A DNA stretch of 64,000 nt. It comes from Porphyrobacter sp. SLTP (GTDB lineage: Bacteria; Pseudomonadota; Alphaproteobacteria; Sphingomonadales; Sphingomonadaceae). This document shows positions 24,720-32,568 of the stretch, piece by piece. Below the pieces are notes generated by a model. It did no database searches. It worked only from the letters and a program-made list of their open reading frames with translations, and was not told where the DNA came from. The translations under genes were made by a program, and so were the position numbers. The stretch spans positions 186,001 to 250,000 of the forward strand of contig NZ_JAAALE010000001.1 in NCBI RefSeq assembly GCF_009905735.1, in the 5' to 3' direction. Numbering within the stretch: position 1 is the stretch's first letter; each line of letters opens with the position of its first letter.

Positions 24720-26708
24720 ATGGTGGCAATGACGCCATGCGAGGGGGGATTTGACCTGCGATTGGCCGGGCGATCCTTGCTGTGTCATCGACCTGATTAT
24801 CCCGCAATTTCCGTAGCTTCGGGAGATCCTCTGGTGACGATGGTGCGCGGCAATTTCCGCCTGTCGGATACCCCTGTGGCAGCAAGGCCACTGTCTGTCT
24901 GCGAAGTGGCAGGCGAGGGCGCAGTGGTGCTCTCCAGCGCCGATGGAGCCGCGAAATTGGCGCTGAGTCTTGCGCCCGGCGCATCGCGGCTGAGTGTGAA
25001 CGCGCTGACCGGGCACGACCGCATCACGCTGGATTTCACCCTTGCTCCTGATGATGTCCTGTGGGGGGGTGGTGAGCAGATGAGCTATCTCGCCCTCAAT
25101 GGCCGCACATTTCCGATCTGGACGAGCGAGCCGGGCGTGGGGCGCGAGCCCGGCTCGCCGCTGACCGATCAGGCGAGCGCCGACGGGTCGTTTGCGGGTG
25201 GGGACTACTGGACGACCAACTATCCTGAACCGACAGTGCTGTGTTCGGGCGGCTGGGCGCTTTCCCTTGCCAACAGCGAATATGTGGAACTCGACGCGCG
25301 CGAGCCCGGGCGGCTGCGGGTGCATGTCTGGTCGGGCGAGGTCACCATCGACCTGTTCGAAGGCGCCCCCGCCGACCTCGTCCGCCAACTCGCGGCCCGC
25401 TTCGGCCCGCGCGCAGCCCTGCCCGAATGGGCGCTGGGCGGGGCGGTGGTGGGCCTGAAACAGGGCGAGGCCAGCTTTGACCGCCTCGAAGCCCTGATTG
25501 ATGCCGGAGCGGCGGTCAGCGGCTTGTGGTGCGAGGACTGGGTCGGCATCCGTGAGACCAGCTTCGGCCGCCGGTTGTTCTGGGACTGGCAGTGGAACGC
25601 GGAACGCTATCCCGATCTGCCCGCCCGCATCGCGGCGCTGAAAGCGCGCGGCATCCGCTTCCTCGGCTATGTGAACCCCTATCTTGCGGTCGATGGCCCG
25701 CTTTACCCCGAGGCCGCCGCCAAGGGTTATTTCGCCCGCTGCCTCGACAGCGACGAGCCTTACGCGGTTGATTTCGGCGAGTTCCACGCAGGCGTGGTCG
25801 ATTTTACCAACCCGGCCGCTGCCGACTGGTTTGCGGAAGAAGTCATCGGCAAGCGGATGCTCGATTTCGGGCTCGACGGGTGGATGGCGGACTTCGGCGA
25901 ATATCTGCCCACCGATCTGCGTTTGCACGATGGCGACCCGATGCAGGAGCACAACCGCTGGCCGGTGCGCTGGGCCGAGGTCAATGCGCGCGCCGTCGCT
26001 TCACGCGGACGGACAGGTGACGTCTTGTGGTTCATGCGCGCAGGACACACCGGCATTCAGGCGCATTGCCCGCTGTTGTGGGCGGGCGACCAGTCGGTTG
26101 ATTTCTCCCGCCATGACGGCATCGGCACAGTCATCACCGCCGCACTCTCCTCCGGGCTAGTGGGCAATGCCTTCAGCCATTCGGACGTTGGCGGCTACAC
26201 CAGCTTGTTCGGCAATGTCCGAACCCCTGAGTTGATGCTGCGCTGGTACGAGTTGGGCGCGTTCAGCCCGGTGATGCGCACCCACGAAGGCAACCGCCCC
26301 GACGACAATCTCCAGATCGACAGCAATGCCGAACTGATCGAGGGCTTCGTGCGCTGGAGCCGCGTCCACGCGCACCTCGCCCCCTATGCCGCGCACCTCG
26401 TCGCCGAAGCGCAGGACACCGGCCTTCCGGCGCAGCGGGCGCTGTTCCTGCACTATCCCGACGACCGGGAAACCTTCACGATCCAGGACCAGTATCTCTA
26501 TGGTGCGGACCTGATGGTGGCACCGGTGATCGAAGCGGGGGCGGTGATGCGGAAGGTCTATCTGCCGCAGGGCGACTGGCGGCACTTGTGGAGCGGCGAG
26601 GACGTCGCCGCCGGTTGGCGCGATGTGCCTGCACCCATCGGTGAGCCGCCCGTCTTCTATCGCCGCACCAGCGCCTTTGCGCCCCTGTTTGCGGAGCTCG
26701 CCCGATGA
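24720..26708 (+). CDS. GH31 sulfoquinovosidase (YihQ/SmoI-like), cytoplasmic
   Basis: Hydrolyses alpha-sulfoquinovosides such as sulfoquinovosyl glycerol to free sulfoquinovose. The 662-residue protein has the GH31 nucleophile in GWMADFGEYLPTD (D391) and acid/base in LLWAGDQ (D457). All five residues known to recognise the sulfonate in the KERWY subtype are present by position: K247, E272 (WCEDW), R285 and W288 (SFGRRLFWDW), Y493 (HSDVGGYTSL). The C-terminal APIGEPPVFYRR also matches YihQ-type enzymes. No signal peptide. I start at ATG 24720; an open frame reaches back to 24642. It heads a plus-strand operon and its stop overlaps the LacI gene (ATGA). Confidence 0.92.
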   Translation: MVAMTPCEGGFDLRLAGRSLLCHRPDYPAISVASGDPLVTMVRGNFRLSDTPVAARPLSVCEVAGEGAVVLSSADGAAKLALSLAPGASRLSVNALTGHDRITLDFTLAPDDVLWGGGEQMSYLALNGRTFPIWTSEPGVGREPGSPLTDQASADGSFAGGDYWTTNYPEPTVLCSGGWALSLANSEYVELDAREPGRLRVHVWSGEVTIDLFEGAPADLVRQLAARFGPRAALPEWALGGAVVGLKQGEASFDRLEALIDAGAAVSGLWCEDWVGIRETSFGRRLFWDWQWNAERYPDLPARIAALKARGIRFLGYVNPYLAVDGPLYPEAAAKGYFARCLDSDEPYAVDFGEFHAGVVDFTNPAAADWFAEEVIGKRMLDFGLDGWMADFGEYLPTDLRLHDGDPMQEHNRWPVRWAEVNARAVASRGRTGDVLWFMRAGHTGIQAHCPLLWAGDQSVDFSRHDGIGTVITAALSSGLVGNAFSHSDVGGYTSLFGNVRTPELMLRWYELGAFSPVMRTHEGNRPDDNLQIDSNAELIEGFVRWSRVHAHLAPYAAHLVAEAQDTGLPAQRALFLHYPDDRETFTIQDQYLYGADLMVAPVIEAGAVMRKVYLPQGDWRHLWSGEDVAAGWRDVPAPIGEPPVFYRRTSAFAPLFAELAR

Positions 26709-27712
26709 GCCGCGCCAACATCCGCGATGTCGCCGCCCGCGCAGGCGTCGCGGTCAAGACCGTCAGCCGCGTGCTCAACGGCCACCCCTATGTCAGCGAT
26801 GCCTTGCGCGAGAAGGTCGAGCAGGCGATGGCCGATCTCGACTACCGGCCTTCGGTGGCCGCGCGCATTCTGTCAGGTGCCAAGTCCAATCAGGTCGCGC
26901 TGATCTACGACAATCACAGCCCCTATTACATGTTCCAGATCCAGAAGGGCTGCTGGGAGGTGTGCCAGGAGAACGGCATCCGTCTCCTCGCCCAGCCGGT
27001 CGATGTCGCCGATCCGCGCGTCGGCGATCAGGTGCGCGGGCTGGTGAGCGAGACGCATGTCGACGGCATCATCCTCTCCTCCCCCGTTACCGATTGCGAT
27101 CCGGTGCTGCGCGCGCTGGAGACGATGGATGTGCCCTTCGTGCGCATCTCGCCGGGGACAAACCACGCGCTGACTTCCAGCGTGTTCATGGACGACGCGC
27201 AGGCCGCCGACGATATGACCACGCACCTGATCAATGCAGGCCACCGCCGGATCGGGTTCATCAAGGGCCACACCAACCACATGGCTTCGGACGACCGCCT
27301 GTTCGGATACCGCCGCGCATTGGACCGGGTTGGCATCCCGTTCGAGCCGCAGATGGTGGTCGACGGCGAGTTCGACTTCGATTCCGGCGTAGCGGGCGCG
27401 AAGGCGTTGCTCGATCAGCCCGAGCGGCCCACCGCAATTTTCGCCTCGAACGACGATATGGCCGCCGGCGTGCTCGCCGTGGCGCATGATCGCGGCATCA
27501 ATGTGCCGGGCGATCTGTCGGTTGCCGGGTTCGATGACACCACGCTGGCCCGCACCGTCTGGCCGCCGCTCACCACCATTCGTCAGCCGATGGCCGATCT
27601 GGCGCGCACAGCCACCCAAATCCTGATCGCAGGCGGGGACATCACCCACAAGCGCCTGCCCCATGACCTTGTCGAGCGCGCCTCGGTCGCTCCGCCAAAG
27701 AGGAACCCCTAG
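26705..27712 (+). CDS. LacI-family transcriptional regulator of the sulfoquinovose island
   Basis: A 335-residue repressor-type protein. The N-terminal helix-turn-helix is NIRDVAARAGVAVKTVSRVLNGHPYVSDALREKV; a periplasmic-binding-protein-like effector domain fills the rest and ends with the usual ALARTVWPPLTTIRQPMADLA segment. It overlaps the sulfoquinovosidase gene by 4 bp and abuts the reductase gene (TAG then ATG), so it is embedded in the catabolic operon and probably autoregulates it. The natural effector is likely sulfoquinovose or a derivative (inferred). I did not find an unambiguous LacI-type palindrome in the 24556-24719 promoter region. Confidence 0.92.
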   Translation: MSRANIRDVAARAGVAVKTVSRVLNGHPYVSDALREKVEQAMADLDYRPSVAARILSGAKSNQVALIYDNHSPYYMFQIQKGCWEVCQENGIRLLAQPVDVADPRVGDQVRGLVSETHVDGIILSSPVTDCDPVLRALETMDVPFVRISPGTNHALTSSVFMDDAQAADDMTTHLINAGHRRIGFIKGHTNHMASDDRLFGYRRALDRVGIPFEPQMVVDGEFDFDSGVAGAKALLDQPERPTAIFASNDDMAAGVLAVAHDRGINVPGDLSVAGFDDTTLARTVWPPLTTIRQPMADLARTATQILIAGGDITHKRLPHDLVERASVAPPKRNP

Positions 27713-28627
27713 ATGAGTGAACTGCCCCTTCCGCCTGCCACCCGCGCCCTTGGTGCGAGCGGCATTGAGGTGTCTTCCATGGCCTGGGGGATGTGGCGGC
27801 TGACCGAAAATGGCCGCACCGCCGCCGAAGCGGCCAAGCTGGTGCACGCGGCACTGGATGCGGGGATCACCTTCCTCGACACCGCCGACATCTATGGCTT
27901 TGACGGGAGCGGCGGCTTTGGCGATGCCGAGGCACTGCTGGGCGAGGTGCTGGCAGCCGAGCCGGGCCTCCGCGACAAGATGGTGCTGGCGACCAAGGGC
28001 GGGATCCTGCCGCCGCTGCCGTATGACCAGAGCGCGGCTTATCTGAAGAAGGCGATCGACGATTCCTTGCGCCGCCTTAAGGTGGACTGCGTCGAACTGT
28101 GGCAAATCCACCGGCCCGATATTCTCGCCCACCCGCAGGAGACGGCGCGGGTGCTGGATGATGCGATGGCGAGCGGCAAGATCCGCAGCCTTGGCGTCTC
28201 CAACTTCACGATGGCCCAGACCGCCGCGCTGAACCACTTCCTTGGTAACAAGCTGGCCACGACCCAGCCTGAGATCAGCCCGCTGCGGATCGATTGCTTC
28301 GAGAATGGCGAACTCGATCAGGCGATGATGCTGGGCCTCACCCCGATGGCCTGGTCACCGCTGGGAGGCGGCAGGCTGACCGCGCCGGAGAACGCGCGCG
28401 AGACCGCGGTGGCAGCCGCGCTGGATGTGGTGGCCGAGGCGCACGGCGTGTCGCGCACGGTCGCCGCCTATAGCTGGCTGATGGCGCATCCGGCGGGGAT
28501 CATTCCCATCATCGGATCGCAGAACGCCGAGCGGATTGCCGAGGGGGCGCAGGCGCTCAAGGTCCGCTGGACCCGCACCGAGTGGTACGCCGTACTGGTC
28601 GCCGCGCGGGGCGTGCCTTTGCCTTGA
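27713..28627 (+). CDS. Aldo-keto reductase, candidate 6-oxo-glucose reductase (SmoB-like)
   Basis: A 304-residue AKR with a (beta/alpha)8 barrel. Catalytic tetrad residues are recognisable: Asp in FLDTADIYG, Tyr in the same segment, Lys in LATKGGI and His in LWQIHRPD. The C-terminal PIIGSQNAERI region binds NADP(H). In the sulfo-SMO pathway SmoB reduces 6-dehydro-D-glucose, the aldehyde left by desulfonation, to glucose; gene context with a GH31 sulfoquinovosidase and an LLM monooxygenase makes that the best assignment. It directly follows the LacI gene without a gap. A generic sugar or aldehyde reductase is the alternative. Confidence 0.85.
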   Translation: MSELPLPPATRALGASGIEVSSMAWGMWRLTENGRTAAEAAKLVHAALDAGITFLDTADIYGFDGSGGFGDAEALLGEVLAAEPGLRDKMVLATKGGILPPLPYDQSAAYLKKAIDDSLRRLKVDCVELWQIHRPDILAHPQETARVLDDAMASGKIRSLGVSNFTMAQTAALNHFLGNKLATTQPEISPLRIDCFENGELDQAMMLGLTPMAWSPLGGGRLTAPENARETAVAAALDVVAEAHGVSRTVAAYSWLMAHPAGIIPIIGSQNAERIAEGAQALKVRWTRTEWYAVLVAARGVPLP

Positions 28628-28637
28628 GGTAAATTCT

Positions 28638-28733
28638 CCGTTCGCCCTGAGCTTGTCGAAGGGCCGCACTTTTCTTCGGGTTCAGCGCTAACCTTCAAGA
28701 AAGACAGTGCTTCGACAAGCTCAGCACGAACGG
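28638..28733. repeat. Dispersed palindromic repeat between reductase and monooxygenase genes
   Basis: Arms of about 25 bp centred on the core TGAGCTTGTCGAAG (left, 28638-28662) and CTTCGACAAGCTCA (right, about 28709-28733) face each other across 46 bp. The same core is a familiar dispersed palindrome of sphingomonad and other proteobacterial genomes. It can fold into a long stem-loop in the operon transcript and might adjust expression of the downstream monooxygenase. Confidence 0.8.
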
Positions 28734-28765
28734 GTCTTGAGAAGAGTTTGGATGAGGACGAGAAT

Positions 28766-29854
28766 ATGACCCAGCAACAATGCGAAATCGCGTGGTTTTC
28801 CGCGCTATGTGACGACGATTACGAGTTCCTCGGCGTCCCCGATCCCTACCTCGCCTCAAGCTGGGAGCATTGCCGCAACATCGTGCTGCGTGCGGAGGAA
28901 GGCGGGTTCGACAACATCCTGCTGCCCTCGGGCTATCAGCTTGGGGTCGACACCACGATCTTCGCCGCTGCCGTGGCGACACAGGTGAAGCGTATCAAGC
29001 TGCTGTGGGCCACCCGGATGGGCGAGGACTGGCCGCCGCAGCTGGCGCGCCGGATCGCGACGCTCGACCGCATCCTCGGCCCCAATGCGGCGGGGACGGG
29101 CGGGCGGCTGAACGTCAACATCATCTCCTCCGACATGCCGGGCGAGAAGATCGAGAGCGGCCCGCGCTACCGTCGCGGCACCGAGATCATGAAGATTGTG
29201 AAGACGCTGCTGAATGGCGAGCACCTCGATTTCGACGGCGAGTTCTACAAGCTGAAGCTCGATCCGCCGCGGATCACCACGCTCAATGGAAAGTGCCCGC
29301 CCTTCTACTTCGGGGGCCTCAGCCACGAAGCGCGCGAGTGTGCGGCCGAGGCGGCGGACGTCTACCTGATGTGGCCCGACACGATGGACAAGGTCCGCGA
29401 GAACATCGCCGACCTCAAGGCGCGCGCCGCCAACTACGGCCGCACGCTGAAGTTCGGTTACCGCGCCCACGTGATCGTCCGCGAAACCGAGGACGAAGCG
29501 CGCCACTACGCCGACCGGCTGCTGTCGAAGCTCGATGACGAGGCCGGCCGCGCGATCCGCGAAAAGAGCCTCGATGCCAAGAACTACGGCGTCCAGCGCC
29601 AGCAGGAACTGCGCGGCGCGGCGGATGGCGATGGCTTCGTCGAGGAGAACCTGTGGACCGGCATCGGCCGCGCGCGTTCCGGCTGCGGGGCGGCGATCGT
29701 CGGCACGCCCGATCAGGTGCTCGCCAAGCTGCGCGCCTATCAGGCCGAAGGGATCGAGGCCTTCATCCTGTCGGGCTATCCCCACGCGCAGGAGGCCGAT
29801 CTGTTCGCCCGCCATGTGCTGCCGCATATCCAGCACGGCCCGCTGGAGATGTAA
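28766..29854 (+). CDS. LLM-class FMNH2-dependent monooxygenase, candidate sulfoquinovose monooxygenase (SmoC-like)
   Basis: A 362-residue luciferase-like, SsuD-family (beta/alpha)8 enzyme: IAWFSALCDDDYEFLGVPDP, ILLPSGYQLGVDTTIFAAAVA, LNVNIISSDMPGEKIESGPRYRR and the C-terminal GIGRARSGCGAAIVGTPDQVLAKL. Alkanesulfonate monooxygenases of this class use O2 and FMNH2 to split C-S bonds; SmoC does this on sulfoquinovose, giving 6-dehydro-glucose and sulfite. Neighbouring sulfoquinovosidase, aldo-keto reductase and FMN reductase support that substrate. ATG 28766 has GAGGA 7 bp upstream; an upstream in-frame TTG lacks one. A repeat element separates it from the reductase gene. Family secure, substrate inferred. 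Confidence 0.87.
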   Translation: MTQQQCEIAWFSALCDDDYEFLGVPDPYLASSWEHCRNIVLRAEEGGFDNILLPSGYQLGVDTTIFAAAVATQVKRIKLLWATRMGEDWPPQLARRIATLDRILGPNAAGTGGRLNVNIISSDMPGEKIESGPRYRRGTEIMKIVKTLLNGEHLDFDGEFYKLKLDPPRITTLNGKCPPFYFGGLSHEARECAAEAADVYLMWPDTMDKVRENIADLKARAANYGRTLKFGYRAHVIVRETEDEARHYADRLLSKLDDEAGRAIREKSLDAKNYGVQRQQELRGAADGDGFVEENLWTGIGRARSGCGAAIVGTPDQVLAKLRAYQAEGIEAFILSGYPHAQEADLFARHVLPHIQHGPLEM

Positions 29855-29865
29855 TTTCTCATTAT

Positions 29866-29947
29866 CGTCATCCCAGCGAAAGCGGGGACCTGGGGCTGCA
29901 AGCAGTGTCCTTCGTGGCCCTGGGCCCCAGCTTTCGCTGGGGTGACG
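29866..29947. repeat. Dispersed palindromic repeat after the monooxygenase gene
   Basis: CGTCATCCCAGCGAAAGC (left arm, 29866-29883) mirrors GCTTTCGCTGGGGTGACG (right arm, about 29930-29947), each followed inward by a G/C run. This is the common CATCCCAGCGAAAG palindrome of sphingomonad intergenic regions. It may end the sulfoquinovose operon transcript. The rest of the 260-bp gap (29948-30114) shows no further feature beyond the next gene's ribosome-binding site. Confidence 0.75.
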
Positions 29948-30114
29948 AAAGGGAGAACCCGGCGATTCGCGCCCCGGGTGCCTGCCCGCGGTGCATCTGC
30001 CCACCTCCTTGCCGCTACGGCGATGGGCCCTCGCGCAATTGCCTCTTTTCCGCGTCCGCAGGGCGTGACAAAGCGTATCGCAAAGCACAGACAATCTGCT
30101 GGAGAGAGCACGCC

Positions 30115-31311
30115 ATGAACCTCGAATTCACCCCCGAAGAACAGGCCTTCCGCGACGAAGTCCGCGCTTTCATCGCCGAAAATCACCCCAAGGAGTTGGG
30201 CGATTTCGGGATGCGCGAAGACATGACCCGCGAGGAAATGGTCGCCTGGCACAAGATCCTCGGCGCCAAGGGCTGGTCCGTGCCCGCATGGCCGGTCGAA
30301 TATGGCGGCACCGGCTGGACCCCGACCCAGCGCTACATCTGGTCGGAAGAAAACGCCCGCGCCAACACCTTCATGCCGCTGCCCTTCGGCGTGTCGATGG
30401 TCGGCCCGGTGATCTACACCTTCGGCAACGAAGAACAGAAGGCCAAGCACCTGCCCGGCATCCGCAGCGGCGAAGTGTGGTGGTGTCAGGGATACTCGGA
30501 ACCGGGCGCGGGCTCCGACCTTGCCAGCCTCAAGACCACTGCGGTGCGCGACGGCGATCACTATGTGATCAACGGCCAGAAGACCTGGACGACGCTGGCC
30601 CAGCACGCGGATTGGGGCTTCTTCCTGTGCCGCACCGATCCGACCGCCAAGGCGCAGGAAGGCATCAGCTTCATCCTCGTCGACATGAAGACCCCCGGCG
30701 TGGAAGTGAAGCCGATCAAGCTGCTGGACGGCGGGTACGAGGTCAACGAGACCTGGCTGACCGACGTGCGTGTCCCGGTCGAAAACCTCGTCGGGGTCGA
30801 GAACAAGGGCTGGACCTATGCCAAGTTCCTGCTCGCGCATGAACGCAGCGGCATTGCTGGCGTTGCCCGGTCGAAGCGCGGCGTCGAAAAGCTGCGCGAG
30901 ATCGCCGCGAACGAGACGCTCGATGGCCAGCCGCTCATCAAGGATTTCGACTTCGCCAAGAAGGTGAGCCAGCTCGAAATCGACCTCGCCGCGCTCGAAA
31001 TCACCGAACTGCGCACGCTGGCCGGAGAGCAGGCGGGCAAGGGGCCGGGGCCGGAAAGCTCGATCCTTAAGATCAAGGGCACCGAAATCCAGCAGCGCCT
31101 CACGGAACTGACGCTGGAAGCGGTCGGCACCTACAGCGCGCCCTATTACGGCAGCATCGCCAACGATACCGGCTCGAATGAATATGCCGTCGGCCCGGCG
31201 CACGCGCAGCACGCGGCGGCGACCTACTTCAATATGCGCAAGACTTCGATCTATGGCGGGTCGAACGAAATTCAGCGCAACATCATCACCAAGATGATCC
31301 TCGGCCTGTAA
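30115..31311 (+). CDS. Acyl-CoA dehydrogenase, large (PimC-like) subunit
   Basis: A 398-residue flavoprotein: N-terminal helices (LEFTPEEQAFRDEVRAFIAENHP), the WWCQGYSEPGAGSDLASL flavin/substrate motif and the C-terminal SIYGGSNEIQRNIITKMIL. At the position of the usual C-terminal catalytic glutamate (YEG) it has glycine (YGG). A glutamate in the helix LAHERSGIAG may be the base instead, as in some family members. With the adjacent smaller paralogue (24 bp gap) it probably forms a heteromeric enzyme for acyl-, dicarboxyl- or steroid-side-chain-CoA. GGAGAG precedes the ATG at 30115; the upstream in-frame extension is repeat-derived. Confidence 0.88.
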   Translation: MNLEFTPEEQAFRDEVRAFIAENHPKELGDFGMREDMTREEMVAWHKILGAKGWSVPAWPVEYGGTGWTPTQRYIWSEENARANTFMPLPFGVSMVGPVIYTFGNEEQKAKHLPGIRSGEVWWCQGYSEPGAGSDLASLKTTAVRDGDHYVINGQKTWTTLAQHADWGFFLCRTDPTAKAQEGISFILVDMKTPGVEVKPIKLLDGGYEVNETWLTDVRVPVENLVGVENKGWTYAKFLLAHERSGIAGVARSKRGVEKLREIAANETLDGQPLIKDFDFAKKVSQLEIDLAALEITELRTLAGEQAGKGPGPESSILKIKGTEIQQRLTELTLEAVGTYSAPYYGSIANDTGSNEYAVGPAHAQHAAATYFNMRKTSIYGGSNEIQRNIITKMILGL

Positions 31312-31335
31312 GAGCCGAGCGACGGGAGAGAATAC

Positions 31336-32466
31336 GTGGATTTCAATTTCACTGAAGAGCAGGACATGGTCCGCGATGGCCTGTCGCGGCTGGTGCGTGA
31401 GCAGTATGACTGGGAAACCCGGCGCAAGGCCATCGCCAGCGCCGAAGGTTGGCGCCCGGAAGTCTGGGCGCAGCTCGCCGAGCTCGGCATTCTCGGGATG
31501 CCGTTCAGCGAAGCCGATGGCGGCTTTGGCGGCGGCGCAATCGATGCGATGGTCATCATGGAAGAGTTCGGCAAAGGCCTTGTGGTCGAGCCCTTCGTCC
31601 CCACCGTGGTCTGCGCGGGCGGCTTCCTGAAGCACGGCGGCACCGCGGCGCAGAAGGAAGAACATATCGGCGGGATCGTGGCGGGCAGTTCCGTGTTCGC
31701 CTTCGCCTATGCCGAACCCAAGGGGCGGTTCGACTATGCCGATCTGGAAACCACCGCCAAGAAGGACGGCGCAGGCTATGTGCTGAACGGCCACAAGGCG
31801 GTGGTCATTGGCGCGCCTTGGGCGAGCCACCTGATCGTCACCGCCCGCACCGGCGGTGAGCGCCGGGATCGCTCGGGCGTCTCGGTGTTCGTCGTCGCCA
31901 AGGACTCGGCCGGGATCACCACCCGCGACTATGTGACGGTCGATGGCCGCCGCGCCGCGGAAGTCTATTTCGAGAACGTCGCGGTCGGTGCTGACGCGCT
32001 GATCGGCGCTGAGGGTGAAGGGCTGGCACTGATCGAGCTGGTGACCGACGAAGCCATAGCCGCGACCTGTGCGGAGGCCTGCGGAGCGATGAAGGTCGCC
32101 CACGCGATGACGGTGGAATACAGCCGCCAGCGCAAGCAGTTCGGCGTGCCGATCGGCAGCTTCCAGGTGCTCCAGCACCGCATGGTCGATATGTACACCG
32201 CCTATGAAACCGCCGTCTCGCTGACCTATCTCGCCACGCTGCGGCTCGGTTCCGACGAACGTGAGCGCAAGCGCGCGGTCTCGGCCGCCAAGGTGGGTGT
32301 CGGGCAATCGGCGCGGCTGATCGGGCAGGAAGCGGTGCAAATCCACGGCGGCAACGGCGTCACCGACGAATATGCCATCGGCCACTACTTTAAGCGCCTG
32401 ACGATCTTCGACAGCGAGTTCGGCAATGTCGATCACCACATGAAGCGCCACGTCGCCCTCGGTTGA
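31336..32466 (+). CDS. Acyl-CoA dehydrogenase, small (PimD-like) subunit
   Basis: A 376-residue paralogue of the preceding protein (FNFTEEQDMVRDGLSRLVREQYDW at the N-terminus, EAVQIHGGNGVTDEYAIGHYFKRLTIF at the C-terminus). It lacks the catalytic YEG glutamate, as expected of the non-catalytic partner in alpha2beta2 acyl-CoA dehydrogenases. It starts with GTG at 31336 after GGGAGAG. The pair reads in the same direction as the sulfoquinovose operon but no functional link is evident. A strong terminator follows. Confidence 0.86.
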   Translation: MDFNFTEEQDMVRDGLSRLVREQYDWETRRKAIASAEGWRPEVWAQLAELGILGMPFSEADGGFGGGAIDAMVIMEEFGKGLVVEPFVPTVVCAGGFLKHGGTAAQKEEHIGGIVAGSSVFAFAYAEPKGRFDYADLETTAKKDGAGYVLNGHKAVVIGAPWASHLIVTARTGGERRDRSGVSVFVVAKDSAGITTRDYVTVDGRRAAEVYFENVAVGADALIGAEGEGLALIELVTDEAIAATCAEACGAMKVAHAMTVEYSRQRKQFGVPIGSFQVLQHRMVDMYTAYETAVSLTYLATLRLGSDERERKRAVSAAKVGVGQSARLIGQEAVQIHGGNGVTDEYAIGHYFKRLTIFDSEFGNVDHHMKRHVALG

Positions 32467-32488
32467 GGCGCAGGCCCACATGAACACC

Positions 32489-32523
32489 GCCCCGCTCTCG
32501 GCCATCCGAGGGCGGGGCTTTTT
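32489..32523 (+). terminator. Intrinsic terminator after the acyl-CoA dehydrogenase pair
   Basis: GCCCCGC-T-CTCGG pairs with CCGAG-G-GCGGGGC around a CCAT loop, followed by TTTTT. A clean Rho-independent terminator 22 bp after the stop codon. Confidence 0.9.
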
Positions 32524-32533
32524 CGTGGGCGTT

Positions 32534-32559
32534 GTAACCGCCCGCACCGCGGCCGCGAA
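32534..32559 (+). promoter_or_regulatory. SigF-type ECF promoter of the sigF-nrsF operon
   Basis: GTAACC at 32534-32539, exactly 16 bases, then CGAA at 32556-32559. This matches the GTAACC-N16-CGAA motif I recall for Caulobacter SigF-dependent promoters. The sigma factor's ATG is at 32569, so transcription should begin within a few bases of the start codon. It implies positive autoregulation. Confidence 0.75.
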
Positions 32560-32568
32560 CCGGCGGGC

